Translations under genes and position numbers: made by a program | Assembly (NCBI GenBank): GCA_949987565.1 | Contig: OX465111.1 | Coordinates: forward strand, 2,218,494-2,282,493 | Direction: 5' to 3' | Length of the DNA: 64,000 nt | DNA from: Luidia sarsii | Lineage: Eukaryota; Echinodermata; Asteroidea; Paxillosida; Luidiidae | The notes under the pieces: model-generated | Told to the model about the DNA's origin: nothing | Database searches by the model: none | The model's input: only the letters and a program-made list of their open reading frames with translations | Shown: in pieces, positions 27,376 through 39,946 of the stretch | Layout: each line of letters opens with the position of its first letter | How positions within the stretch are numbered: the first letter of the stretch is position 1

Positions 27376-27930
27376 CAGATTGGCCAACAAAACGGACTGG
27401 GTGTCTCATGATCAGGACTAGTGGCCACAATTGACAGACAGCTGGCCAAAACCGATTGATGGCTTCATGGTGCAAAGGTGGCTCCCAAAAAAAAGGCCGC
27501 AGTAGATGAAAGACAGGTGGCTTTAAACTGATGAGTCTTTGGAGGGCCAAAAAATTAAATATATTGAAATAATGAACAAAACATGATGGTCACAATAGCT
27601 TAATGACCGCTGCACATACACAAACACATGTAGGCCTACATGTACGTAGATGACCACATCTTACTGTACAAAGCCAACAAGTCTGAAAGGAAGACAGCAA
27701 TTAACAGATGGCCACAATGTGGAAGCAAGAAGCTACCAACACTTGGCCCTATGCCACAAGCAGACAGGTGCTGCTAACAAGCAGGTTGCTGCTCTTCCCT
27801 TCACGCTTTTCAAGTGCCAGTGGTGAACAGGTGGGCAAGAATGAATCCGTAGTGACTGGGAAAAAGGTGAAGAAGAGGACACAAATGGGCTCATTAGGTC
27901 CTAATGAGGATGTAGTGAAGCACACTACAA
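27376..27930. other. No gene seen
   Basis: Transition from the minisatellite with residual TGGCCA words to unique-looking sequence. No exon was recognised. Confidence 0.4.
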
Positions 27931-27934
27931 GTAC

Positions 27935-28325
27935 TCCTACATGTACATGTACCGGTACATGTACATGGTAGCCCGGTACATGGTACTGTACATGTACATG
28001 TGTACAGAAGTACACGTATACGTACTACTACATGTACATGTATATGATGCACATGAATGATTCTCATGAATAACATGAAACCCTATGAAGTCCAGTGATG
28101 CCCTATGATGCCCTATGAAGTCCAGTATGAACACATGTACATGTACAGTGTATGTGTACATGTACAGTGTACATACTACATGTACATACATGTTTGTACA
28201 CTATATGTACATGTACGTCCAGTTATATAGGCCTACAGTACAGTTTTATATGGTAACATTTCATTTGCATGCACAGGTCATTAACTTTTTTTCCATTGGA
28301 GATACATGTACAGTACATGAAGCGG
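27935..28325. repeat. TACATG island with ATGCCCTATGA duplications
   Basis: Runs of TACATGTAC flank a short array at 28078-28130, where CCCTATGAAGTCCAGT and CCCTATGATG are repeated. Confidence 0.65.
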
Positions 28326-28563
28326 AACAGGCAGAGACCCGTCAGAGTAAATCCTCATCACTCAGTGAGCAGATCTGTGGGCCGCTCTGCTCCAACGAAT
28401 GTCCTGGCTAGTAAACATGATTTGTTCCCCCTCCCCATCCCCAGAATGTCCCACAGAAAAATTGTACTTTAATCAAGAGGCAACGGAGCATTGCATTCCT
28501 CAGTCACTGGGTTAAAAGGGCCACGATCATCTCTCATCATGATTTCACAAGTCACAGCCTGCT

Positions 28564-28781
28564 GGGCCAGAGATGCCAAAATTCGCTTAAGCACAGAAAG
28601 TCATGATTCATAGGATCACCTTGCCAACCCAAACTTCTCTTTTGTTTCATGCTAAGCAAAGAATAGTAGAATACAAGTCAAGTTGACATCAAAGTGCAAT
28701 AAGGTTTGTAATCCTGTTGAAACGAGGGAGAGTATTCGTGCTTAGCAGATTTCCATGCTTAAGCAGCTATGAAACTGGGCC
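28564..28781 (-). mobile_element. Fold-back MITE-like element, reverse orientation
   Basis: It ends in CATGCTTAAGCAGC and GAAACTGGGCC and contains TTTCATGCTAAGCAAAGAA and GTTTGTAATCCTGTTGA, the reverse complements of the 3500 copy landmarks. It is diverged, mainly at the left terminus. Confidence 0.6.
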
Positions 28782-29601
28782 AAGGTGTCAATCAGCACTT
28801 GGGGATCTATATCAGACTTGGATAGGATTAGAGGGGGCTTGGATTAAAGCCTGCCAACAAGCAAGGTGGGAAATCTGAGCTTATCTCCGCCCTCCCCCCT
28901 GATCCCCCCATATAATCCCTATGTAACCAAACACTTTTCAATATACAGTGTAGTGCACAGTTATGTATGTGTATGCTTATGCCAATTTGCATGGTACATG
29001 TACAGTACATGTACATGTACAGTGTACATTGTACAACTACATGTAGTACAAGGGTATATGTACAGTAATTGGTTACATGTACATAACCATTTGCAGCCAA
29101 GAATAAAGAAAGCTAAGGGCATTTTACATTTAACACAGAATGGAACTTGCCAAGAAAAGAAACAAAAATGTTAAAAACTGCTTAAAACTGAAGGATTCAT
29201 TCATTCAGTCCTTCAAGGCGTCAATCAATCAGTCCGTCAATCAAACAATGATAAAAGAATCTGTTCCAATCTCCAGTGACAATTAATAAACAGCTCTTAA
29301 ATTAAGGTTAAGCATCTCCCTCGATGAAGAAGTTCAGACAACCATGTGCACCATCCACGTGGTTCAGAGGGTCAGTGCATCCTACATGTACAAACCGTAA
29401 GGCGTAACGGGTGCTGGCGTGCACAGGATGATTAAAACCTGCAATGCACATGCAAGGCCATGTGACACGCTTGGCACGTGTGTAGTATGACCTAAGCAGG
29501 TTGGTTGAAGAGTCCAAATCCACGTGGGTTTTTCAGGTACGGACATGAAGAGGAGAGGGAAATGCATTATGGAAAACAATCAGATATCAACAATTAGGAT
29601 G

Positions 29602-29700
29602 GCCTGACGTTTCGATCGAGCACTAGCAAGGACCTTTCTGCCTTTCAGATAGGATCGAAACGTCCTCCTAATTTTTGATATACATGCTTTTTGGTCATTT
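29602..29700. repeat. Palindromic-family copy
   Basis: GGCCTGACGTTTCGATCG, AAGGACCTTTCTGCC and AGGATCGAAACGTC are present, then a shortened TTTTTGGTCATTTTA tail. Confidence 0.6.
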
Positions 29701-30225
29701 TACCAGTATGCAACATTTGTTCATATTAGGTGGGTAGACTGGTTTGCACTCATTATCCTCGCAGATGAGGAATTTCAAGGTTTCCCTAAAGAATTGTTCT
29801 TAAATTCAGCATACATGTATCCTGCGTCTCATTTGCAGATGGTGGGTGTCAGCAAATGCTCTGGAGAACCCTTAAGATTGTGTTTACACCCAACCCAACG
29901 GGTGCAATAACAGGATGGGTCAGGGAGGGTCAGATTCAGTTCACACTTCAAAAACTGAATGTGCAATCACACGGTAAGACTAAGAACACCAATAGTAGAC
30001 ATACTGTACATGAGTACATGTATTATTTTGGGGGTTTTTTCTAACCACTGCACCTACATGTACATTGTATACTAGACACATTTGATTTGTTACGGTATAC
30101 AGATTCGCCCAAAACAAGGCTATAAAGCCACTCAAGGATACTGTACATGTACATACTGTATAAGTGCTAAGAACAGAATGGGATAGGGAGGAACTTACTC
30201 ACATAGGAAGGTTGGAGATAGGAAT

Positions 30226-30309
30226 TGACATTTCTCTTTAGGGCAAGATCAGGTGGGAACCATGAACACATTCCTCTTTAGGGCAAGATCAGGTGGGAAC
30301 CATGAACAA
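30226..30309 (+). repeat. Exact 43-bp tandem duplication
   Basis: CTCTTTAGGGCAAGATCAGG and GTGGGAACCATGAACA occur twice head to tail (about 30233-30267 and 30274-30308), essentially without mismatches. Confidence 0.8.
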
Positions 30310-31439
30310 GGGAATTCCATTTACAGAGAGATTGACTGATCTGTTGATAGACTGATAGACTGACTTGATACACTGACTAATTCAGTGATTGACTTTATCA
30401 ATTGATCCACAGATTTCATTCAGGTGCCTGCCTATGCTCACTGACCTTCCTGAGTGGCCTTTGACCAACTAGCTGTCATTGCTCAACCTGCCTACATGTA
30501 TACACCGGCATGCATGTACATGTATGTTCATGTACTGTATGTACTATTGTCATTCAACACAGCTCCAATCATTCAGTCTGAATCAAAACACAAGGGTCAA
30601 GTCTGAGGTCATAAACCACCAAGAGTGCACAATGCAACAAGCACTTTACAACCCAAGTGTCTACATACAATGACTCAGTGCGGCGAACAGTGCAAACTCT
30701 GACGACCTGACCCCTGTCTGCTCTTGCTTCAGATCTAACTTGAACCACAGAGCAAGGCTACCTTCAACAGATGCTACCTCAATATGTGTATACTTTTATG
30801 GACTTTTTAAAGAGGGGTTAAGATTGAGAGTCAGATACATGTACAATGTAGCAAGACAATGTACGTAATAACAAAATATGGTACTTTTTTACATGGGTTA
30901 AAGTACTATGGTTTCATAGTTGACGGATTGGTATAGTAATAGCAGACAAAAGTGCAAATTATGGGTCATTCCAAAAGCACATGTACAGTCATACTGGTGT
31001 ACATGTACTACAGTGTTGTAGAGAGAGAGGTTTGAAATTTCAATGTTTGAAAGCCCATTCCATCTACCCTTTCTGAAATTTAACTAGAGATTGAAAAATG
31101 GCAGTCAGTTGGAGCAAGAAAAAAAATACATGAAAATTCCTAAATTGTTCAATCTGTCAAACAAATAAATGAAATATAATCAATCAGTGTTCAATGTCTT
31201 CATTCCAGGTAAAAGCAATTGAAGGAAGAATGCTAGCACTTTGAACTAATTTAATGGGACAAAGTCTGCTATTACCCGATGCTTTACTAATTAATTGCGT
31301 TAGTATCCCTGCCAAGAATTTAGTGTTGACGGGTCTGGTGTCCACTGGTTTAAAATTATACACTGTGCTGTAGTTTGGTCACATGTGATGTCCAAATGTC
31401 TTGGGTCCCTGATCAAGTGTCCATCAGCCAACATGTGCT

Positions 31440-32275
31440 AGACTAATGCCTACATGACTAAACTCGGTCCACTGGTAAATAACTGGACTACATGTGTAGG
31501 TCCACTGGTCCAGTGCCCATTGGTCTAGTTTGGTTCATGGAGTCTGCTAGACCAATGCCTAAATGACTGGACTGGGTCCACTGCCCATTGGTCTAGTTTG
31601 TTTCATGGAGTCTGCTAAATGACTGGACTGGGTCCACTGGTCCAGTGCCCATTGGTCTAGTTTGGTTCATGGAGTCTGCTAAATGACTGGACTGGGTCCA
31701 CTGGTCCAGTGCCCATTGGTCTAGTTTGGTTCATGGAGTCTGTCAGACCAGCGCCTAAATGACTGGACTGGGTCCACTGGTCCAGTGCCCATTGGTCTAG
31801 TTTGGTTCATGGAGTCTGCTAAATGACTGGACTGGGTCCACTGGTCCAGTGCCCATTGGTCTAGTTTGGTTCATGGAGTCTGTCAGACCATGGAGGAATA
31901 ACTCCCCCTTATTCCTCCATGGTCAGACCAGCGCCTAAATGACTGGACTGGGTCCACTGGTCCAGTGCCCATTGGTCTAGTTTGGTTCATGGAGTCTGCT
32001 AAATGACTGGACTGGGTCCACTGGTCCAGTGCCCATTGGTCTACATGTAGTTTGGTTCATGGAGTTTGTCAGACCAGCGCCTAAATGACTGGACTGGGTC
32101 CACTGGTCCAGTGCCCATTGGTCTAGTTTAGTTCATGGAGTCTGCCAGACCAATGCCTAAATGACTGGACTGGGTCCACTGGTTCAGTGCCCATTGGTTC
32201 ATTGCCCATGTAGTTTGGTTATGGAGTCTGCTTGACCATAGTGCTAAGTGTCTGGACTGGGTCCACTGCCTGGTT
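31440..32275 (+). repeat. Satellite array, about 64-97-bp units
   Basis: The core is GACTGGACTGGGTCCACTGG, then TCCAGTGCCCATTGGTCTAG and TTTGGTTCATGGAGTCTG, with two unit forms: short (TGCTAAATG) and long (with GACCAGCGCCTAAATG). Long and short units alternate, giving a higher-order structure. The outer copies are more diverged. Confidence 0.85.
31886..31924. repeat. Perfect 16-bp-stem hairpin inserted in a satellite unit
   Basis: GACCATGGAGGAATAA pairs perfectly with TTATTCCTCCATGGTC across a 7-nt CTCCCCC loop. It interrupts a long-form unit at the GTCAGACC junction, whose bases are repeated on both sides. No other unit contains it. Confidence 0.8.
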
Positions 32276-32279
32276 TTGC

Positions 32280-33235
32280 AATGTTTAGACCGATGATTAC
32301 ATGTGCATACATGTGCATGCTGGACTGGACTGGACCCAACATGTGCAGTTGTTTAAATCATACAGTAGGAGACTGCCATATTCAAACACTACCAAGTAAC
32401 TGTACCACTTTCATTGTGCAATTCATGGCCTAATTATTCCTCAACCACACGGTTACCCCTTTGGACATGAGACCCTTTCCCCTGCATTTTCACTGATGAC
32501 GAACCCACAGCATTATCCAAAAATATACCTTGAGGGCATCATCCTTTTCAAGTAAGACTGCCTCAAGGCTTGCCCCACCAACTTCTTCCAACCAAACCGG
32601 AAGAGAAAGAGCAGCGGTAAAAAAAAAAGATTCTGAATCAAGTCTTTGTCCGTCCTTTTTCTGGAAATGGAAAAAAAAATAGGCCACACTATCTGCAGTT
32701 TCCAGCCGTGGTAGTCAACACAAAAGGCAGAAAAGGCGAGACCAAACAGAGCCCAATGGAGTGAGACTGGTGCAAGGCGCTTGCCTGCACAGATCGGTAC
32801 ATGAATATTAAGCCACCAGCCCATAGTGACCTCATACAAAGACAGAGTGAGAAATAATTCTCTGGATTTGTCCAACCATGATGTGGAGTATGTACGGACG
32901 TGCACTGCCTGCCTAGGACCATTTAATTATCTAAATATGGGCGCTTTCCAAAAACCCGGCTGAGCCTTTGGCTCCAGCTTCATCCCTCTTATCCAAAAGC
33001 TGAAAACACAGGTTGGAGTAAATGGAGTTCTTTGTTGAAATCTAAGCTTTAGATTATTTTTTTCAAATTGCAGTGTAACATTCAAAACGAAGCCAAAAGG
33101 CCTCCCATTTCCATGCCTTATACTTTAAAATTTGGATGATAGAAATGGAGACAAAGCCTGAGCCTAAGCCGGGTATTTAAAAAGGGCCTTTTTTTTTCTT
33201 TCTTTTTTCTTTTTTTTTGGGGGGAGGGGGAGAAA
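32280..33235. other. No gene seen
   Basis: Unique-looking intronic sequence with a T/G-rich tract at 33188-33232 (T run, then GGGGGGAGGGGG). The minus-strand open frame at 32513-32905 shows no recognisable domain. Confidence 0.4.
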
Positions 33236-33239
33236 GGTG

Positions 33240-34400
33240 TGGTACATTTACGTGTACATGTGCACTCTTTAATTACATGCTCATGGGTCTTAATATTTCA
33301 ATGTGCACTATACAAACATGGCAGGTGATAAGCACTTACTGCACCATTGATGACTACAGTATGTAAAGTGTACATGTATGTACCGGTAATGTAAATACAG
33401 TATGCTGTGCTTGTGCTGTACTGAACTGGCATGGGTAGAACAGGCCCAGGACTATCCCATTGTACACACACAGTGGCTGCTCTTGCATGTCCTACTTGCA
33501 CATTCTGATCACATTATGATCAAGGTCAACATTGGACTGATGGCATGAAGCAGGCTTATGACCACACATACACTGTACACATTATCATGTACATGTACAT
33601 GTGTACATGGATGTATTGTACATGTACCGTACACTGTACACATGTACATGTAAATGGATGTACACATACGTACAGTTTAATGTACATACATGTATGTACC
33701 GGTAGTTTGCACTAGTTTGCACACATGCACAACAAAAGTGCAAAATGTTTGGAAAATGCCTGGTTTATGGTACATGTACACAAACATGTACATGTATACA
33801 CATGTGTACATGTATTGTACGTACAGTTCAACGAATTCTTTGCACACATGCACAACAGCGCAAGGGTTAGAAAATGGCCGGGTTGACCTACAGTACATGT
33901 TACATGTACATGTACATGCATACATGTACGTGTACATGTACGTACACGATTTACATGTACATGTACATGTACAGTTGTACATTTTACACATGTGTAGTGT
34001 GTTGGCCAATGGGTGGACTATTAGTATTACTGTATGTGAATGCTGCAGGCAATGAAATACATGTAGGACACATTTACATGTACTGATAGGTATGATGACT
34101 GATGTACTGTAGCTGATACAGAAAGGTCATTTAGATAAAACAAAAATTCAGTCCATTCATTATCAATTTTTACACTGAGTGTGCCTTGGCAGAACATGTA
34201 TGTGTGTGTACATGTACAAGTGTAAATGTTTACGGACTCGAATACATACTATACACACTGCATACAAATGCATTTACTGCATAATGTTAAAGTTCATGCA
34301 TGTGTACATGTAGTCATGTACCGGTACCTGAAATGTACAAATGAACGTACGTACAAGCACGTGCACACTACATGTACATATACATGTACACATTTAGCTA
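33240..34400. repeat. TACATG hexamer islands
   Basis: Dense blocks at 33550-33720, 33765-33830, 33890-33980 and 34310-34400. Two internal pieces are duplicated: CACACATGCACAACA with nearby GCAAAATGTTTGGAAAATG at 33720 and the related copy at 33843. Confidence 0.65.
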
Positions 34401-34803
34401 TGTACAAATATAAAATTCACTTGAAGCTGAAAAGATATATAATACAAAATCAGATTTCACTTGAGAGCTTTATCAAATTTCAGTACCTGAGGAGGTAAAA
34501 AAAACCCACGGAATTCTTTGGTATTTAACACTGGAAAACTATTTGAATACAAGAATTTGAGTGTTCGATTGCTGCACTTGGTGGGAGAGATTATGCATAG
34601 TACACACACACTATGCGCACACACAAAAACCCTGGGGTTCAAAGATTAAGCCTGGTATAATAGTGAATAGTGGCCACACTCCCCAATAAAACCCAATCTG
34701 GGGAGGGCCGCTTAGCCATTGTGCCCTGATGACTGCTAATCTATGTAAGAGCCCTATTTGGGTGACACACTGGGCTGCTGTGCTACTGTACGTAGAAGTG
34801 GCA

Positions 34804-34852
34804 GGAGCAATGGTGGTGGTGGTGGTGGTGGTGATTGTGATGGTGGTGGGGA
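34804..34852. repeat. (GGT)n-type microsatellite
   Basis: GGTGGTGGTGGTGGTGGTGA followed by TTGTGATGGTGGTGG. Confidence 0.8.
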
Positions 34853-34860
34853 AAAGAGGC

Positions 34861-35518
34861 ATCGGAGGGAGGGGAGGGGAGGGAAGAGGAGGGAGGCAGT
34901 TGGGCAGGGAGGGAGGCAGGGAGGCATCGGAGGCAGGGAGACAGTATGACATGGTGACAGGGAGGCAGGGAGGCAGGGAGGTAGGGAGGCAGGGAGGCAG
35001 GGAGGCAGGGAGGCAGGGAGGCAGGGAGGCAGGGAGGCAGGGAGGCAGGGAGGCAGGGAGGTAGGGAGACAGGGAGGCATAGAGGTAGGGAGGCAGGGAG
35101 GTGGACAGGAAGGGAGGCAGGGAGGGAGGCAGGCAGGGATGCAGGGAGGCAGGGAGACAGGGAGGCAGAGTGACAGGGAGGCAGGGAGGCGGGGAGGCAG
35201 GGAGGTAGGCAGGGAGACAGGAAGGGAGGCAGGCAGGGAGGCAGGCAGGGAGGGAGGCAGGCAGGCAGGGAGGCAGGCAGGGAGACAGGAAGGGAGGCAG
35301 GCAGGGAGGCAGGCAGGGAGGGAGGCAGGCAGGGAGGCAGGCAGGCCGGGGTGGGAGGCAGGCAGGGAGGCAGGCAGGCAGGCAGGGAGGTACATGTAGG
35401 GAGGCAGGGAGGCAGGGAGGCATGGAGGCAGGGAGGCATGGAGGCATGGAGGCAGGGAAGCAGGGAGGCAGGGAGAGAATGAGGGAGGGAGGGGGGAGAA
35501 TGAGGGAGGGAGGGGGGA
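34861..35518. repeat. AGGCAGGG minisatellite
   Basis: 8-bp unit GGAGGCAG with GGCAGGCA blocks; strong purine bias on the plus strand. Open frames on the minus strand (Leu-Pro-Pro-Cys-Leu-Pro-Ala-Ser) are artefacts. It is related in sequence style to the 4104-5317 array but has a different period. Confidence 0.85.
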
Positions 35519-35519
35519 G

Positions 35520-36235
35520 AGCAACAGAGCCAGGAATTGAGAAGGGAATGAGGGAATGTATGGAGTGGATAAGAGGGATACACTAGAGGGGTTGCACCAC
35601 CGCCACTCCCCAAGTCCCAGGGAGACCCTGGTTGCGGTGATTTCTTATTTTACCCTTGTCCAGTAGCTGTATGCACAAACATACACAAGCATGCAGTCAA
35701 CAATCACACAGCATCAGCAGTTTTTCCCATTAAGTCTCTGGAAGCCGAGCGCACAGTGAATACACTCAATACACTCAACCTTGAGCTCTGCTGCTTGAAA
35801 AGGGCGCGACTGAAATTAAGTGCTTATTGCAGTATACATACAAACCCCCACCCTTCCCCCTCCCCAATCCCAAATGGATGTATGCATCCAGGGACACCTT
35901 ATGCAGTATCATCCGGGGGGAATGCAATACAAAGTTATTACGAAAGGACAGGATCACATTCTCACATGTGCCTGATGGGGAAGTTCACACGTTTGACCAA
36001 ATGAAGTACATGTACTGTACGTATAGGACCAATGAGAAAAACAGTAGTCACATGTGGGTATCCCAGTACAGGCTACAAGTGAAGGTCCCTTGCCACAATA
36101 ATGCCATCAAATCATACACTCATGGGCTTGCAGTGCATATAATTGTGTGAGGGAAAGGTTAACTTCCCATAAGAGGCATTTTTTATTTATCAATTCTTAC
36201 TTTATTTTTTATTATTTTTTTTTTTTTAAATCTCA
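35520..36235. other. No gene seen
   Basis: Non-coding; T/A-rich tract at 36178-36230. No exon-like piece was recognised. Confidence 0.4.
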
Positions 36236-36237
36236 AA

Positions 36238-36565
36238 AGTTAGAGGGGCTGACGTTTCAATCCTAGCGGGACCTTTCTCAAAGGCAAAGTGACAAGGACA
36301 TACACAGACAGTCAGGGGAAGGAAAGCCCTGACACACATGACAGAGGAAGGACAAAAGGGAAGGGAGTGGGATGCAGATGTACACCAAGGGAGGGGAGAT
36401 TAAAGGGAAAACAAACAAACGAATGGGTGGGGAGGGTCAAAGGGACTGGAAGGAGGTGGAAGATCAAAGGGGAAAGCCACAGGGAAGATGAAGAGATGTA
36501 AATGTACATGTATGTATTGCAGGTCATTTTAGTCAGTGAGCAGTTTGCAACAGTTTTTATATTAC
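36238..36565 (+). repeat. Palindromic-family copy split by an insertion
   Basis: The head GGGCTGACGTTTCAATCC and GCGGGACCTTTCTCAAAGGC (36243-36286) and the tail TCATTTTAGTCAGTGAGCAG (36523-36542) are separated by about 235 bp of purine-rich sequence absent from other copies. Confidence 0.5.
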
Positions 36566-36852
36566 CTTCTTTTCGGGGGGCATGGGCTGGGCCAAATGGC
36601 ATTTTAAGTGCAAAGCAAAGAGTTAGATAGTGCATAGAGCTATACATTGTACCTCTACATGTACCTTAATTCCTGCTTATGAATCATCAAACTGTACACC
36701 ATGTACGTACACAGTTATCATATACAGTACATGTACATGTATAGTATACATAACATATTCACACCATTTACTTGCAAAGGAAAAGGGACAACAACTTAAT
36801 CAAGGAATTGACATGAGCTTCCCGACCCAACCCCAATCCATTCTCTTCACAG

Positions 36853-36933
36853 GAAATGTGGAAGAAAATAAAACGGTCAGACAAATACAGCTTCCTGGAA
36901 CGAATGAGTCCAAAACTCCATGTACAATTCTGA
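36853..36933 (+). other. Weak exon-like segment
   Basis: A TCTCTTCACAG acceptor is followed by 26 codons starting EMWKKIKRSDKYSF and a stop. It is short, with no recognised homology and no partner exon; likely chance. Confidence 0.12.
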
Positions 36934-37104
36934 TTGCCAAATCATTGGCCTTTCCTTTCTCTTCCTTTAAGGCCAGTCGGGCCAACTAGCTAACATGTAA
37001 GTCAAGGCGGCCAAACAGATCTCTTGGTGGCCAAGGACTTTCAGACAGCATTTAACTTTGACACTACTGAACAGTGAACAGGCTAGATTAAGCTTCCTGC
37101 AGTC

Positions 37105-37243
37105 GATTTCACCAAACCCATCGTAACTTACGATCAATCGCAAGACGATGAGCGATGCACAGAGACCATACGGCCTATCGCAATTTACGATGGGTTATCA
37201 GTCGTTAGTGGAGTTACGATGAATCGTAAGGCTTCGTGAAATC
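37105..37243. mobile_element. GATTTCAC inverted-repeat element, copy 1
   Basis: Ends GATTTCACCAAACCCATCG and, reversed, GATTTCACGAAGCCTTACG. TTACGAT/ATCGTAA words recur inside. Shared with 52284-52470 and 52600-52726. Confidence 0.55.
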
Positions 37244-37249
37244 CAGCCT

Positions 37250-38445
37250 GCGTATTTCTTAGAAGTTAGATACATGTAGTGTAGCTTACAATGGTTTCAG
37301 GCTGCCTGCATTCATTTTCGCGGACCGATGCCATTTTTACAGGCCATCAATCAAGAGCAAGGCCTATGGATAGTTTCTTTAACAATGGCTTTTAATTTCA
37401 CATCCATAGCAACATGGGCAAAAGTAATAAATTGAGTAAATTTCCTGGTTTCATTCTTGAATCAAATAATCAATTGATCACTTGTAAAATTGACTCCATG
37501 TGAGTGCAGAGATGAACGTGGGGTTTTTACTCCGTAACTGTGGCAACGTTTTTCAGCCACTCTGTAATCAGTCTGCCATTATATAGTGCACTGGCCACTG
37601 GCCATCAGAATCTTAGCAATTCTGGAGACAGGTGCAAAAGCAATACAGAGGCTGTATCTTACAATGCAGATGCAGCATACAGTGCATACATTGTACAGTA
37701 TGTGGAATCTTTTGGATATGATAATGTACGTGTATGTACAGTACAGGTACATGCTGTTTGCTGTCTATGGAAATACTGCATGTTTTACTGGGTGCATACA
37801 GAAGATAACACACATTTGTATACTATAACGTGTGCATGTATAAATACAGTACTGTAGTGGGCATAACATGCACATGCTTTATGCTCAAAACCAAACAAAT
37901 GCTACAAAATGGACCTGATATCAAGTTATCAAATACATTATGTACCTAATGTACTATACGTTAATTAAACATTTAAAAATGTGAAAGTCAGTGATGGGGT
38001 TCAAAGCAGTTCATGCTAGAAGATATTTCAAAATGCAAACATGTTGCACATGTACATAGGCCTATAGTAGTATACGTGTAGGTAACATTTTAATGATGCA
38101 TGAGCTTGTACCATACACGTACTGTACATTCTACATGTACATCAGGAGCCTACATGTACACTGTGTGTGCATGGTGGATTCTATCTGCCCATCTGTGGAC
38201 ATAAATACCCTAAACCAAACATCACAGGGCTACATGTTGGGCCAGAGTCATTTCTCCATACGGCCTGCATAACTTAACCTGATTCATCCCGCCCACCAAC
38301 CAACCAACCCACTCCGCCATGCAATTCGGGTGATAATTATTGACTATTACACTGTACTCCAGTGCTTGAGTATTGTGCTTTTGCCCTCATCATGCACAAT
38401 GCATGCCCGACTACATGAGGTGTGCACTGCATATTTTGAATACAC
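37250..38445. other. No gene seen; light TACATG scatter
   Basis: Short TACATG/CTGTAC clusters at 37690-37760 and 38040-38170 only. No exon was recognised. Confidence 0.4.
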
Positions 38446-38451
38446 AGTCAT

Positions 38452-38582
38452 TTGGCTCTGGCTCTGGCTCTTGCACTTGCATCTGGCACTGGCTCTGAGT
38501 CTGACACTTGGCTCTGGCTCTGGCTCTGGTTCTGGCTCTGGCTCTGGCACTTGGCTCTGGCTCTGGCTCTGGCTCTGGCTTT
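38452..38582. repeat. (TGGCTC)n hexamer microsatellite
   Basis: Tandem TGGCTC copies with a few T/A variants; encodes spurious Ser-Gln or Gly-Ser runs. Confidence 0.85.
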
Positions 38583-39320
38583 TTGGGAAGGCCCCCACTT
38601 ACATTGTAAGGACTGAAAAGCTCAGGTGGTAGAACGTTGACAAATTAAACCAGAGGCCTACCGGTACAGTAAGCTCAGGTCCTGGTCCACCCAAAATTCT
38701 CTTACATGTCATTTCAATAAAATTCTTTGTTGATGAAAAATCAAACCAAAGTCGGATACCGACAGAAATTTCACAAAGAAATGGATATCTGAGAATACGC
38801 AATCACATAAGGGTTGGCATTCTGCATTCATACATGTAAATAGATATTGTCTGATCAGCATTAATGATTAATCTTTCCATTCCAGCAAATCCAAATGAAA
38901 TGCTGAAATGAAATGCAAAGAGAATTGTACTGCAAACCCAATGCTCCTTGACGGTATGCCTTATCTTGAAACCCAGTAGTGCATGGCTAAGTATTCGACA
39001 AATCACATTTGGTGATAGACAGGAGATTGTGACCACAGTTGTATTTGGGGTTTTTTTTAATAAAAACTCATTTCATTGAAATTTTCGTGGGAATCTCGGA
39101 TCAACAAAGACTGGATGAAAACGGAGCACAGATGTGAAATGATTCCCACTCCTCCCCATTCTAATTGCATACTACCTCCACTCTCTCTCTCCCAATGCTG
39201 AGATCAATGTTTTATAAAAAAAGATACTGCCCATTGTAATATCACTTCCTGTCTGTCGCCTATTTATGGAAACATCAAGGCTAGACCGAATGCTTTGGGG
39301 ACAGTTAAAACTTAAAGCTT

Positions 39321-39778
39321 ACTGGGGGAGAAGAGGGGTGGAGCCTGGAGGGATGAGGACAAGGATGGGATGGGGTAGGGGTGCGTGTGTAAGTGTGAGG
39401 GTGGAGAAAGGGTTGGGATTGGGGTAGGGCTGTGTGTGGGTGTAGGCGTAGGTATGGGGGTGAGGGTAAGGTTAGGGGTGGGGATGGGTGGTGGCGGGGT
39501 GGGGGTTGGGTTGGAGGTAGGGTAGGGTAGGGGTGAGGTTGGGGATAGGGATGGGGGTGGGGGTTGGGGTGGGGATGGGGATAGAGATGGAGATGAGGAT
39601 GGAGATGAGGATGGGGGTAGGGATGGGGGTAGTAATGGGGATTGGGGATGGGGGATGGGGATGGGGATGGGGGTAGGGATGGGGATGGGGGATAGGGATG
39701 GGGGTAGGGATGGGGATGGGGGTAGGGATGGGGATGGGGGATGGGGATAGGGGTAGCGATGGGGATGGGGGTGTGAGA
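39321..39778 (+). repeat. G-run minisatellite (GGGGATGGGGGTAG...)
   Basis: About 450 bp of GGGG/GGGGG runs every 4-7 bases on the plus strand, strongest at 39590-39780. This matches the G-quadruplex pattern many times over. The opposite strand gives spurious Pro-His-Pro-Tyr frames. Confidence 0.85.
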
Positions 39779-39946
39779 AGAGGGCAAGGATGACTGACTG
39801 AATACTACCAGAGCCAGACAAGGCCTCCCAAAGCGTATCCTAGGATAACAGATGGCTGCATCCATTGAAGGCTGATGCATACACTGATTACACATGTGCA
39901 ATTTGTATCTCTTTTTTGGTTTCTTTTCTCTCACTGATTTGTGCAG

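Noticed and set aside
34611..35613. Long Leu-Pro-Pro-Cys-rich frames on the minus strand
   Set aside because: Product of the AGGCAGGG minisatellite; no other coding signal.
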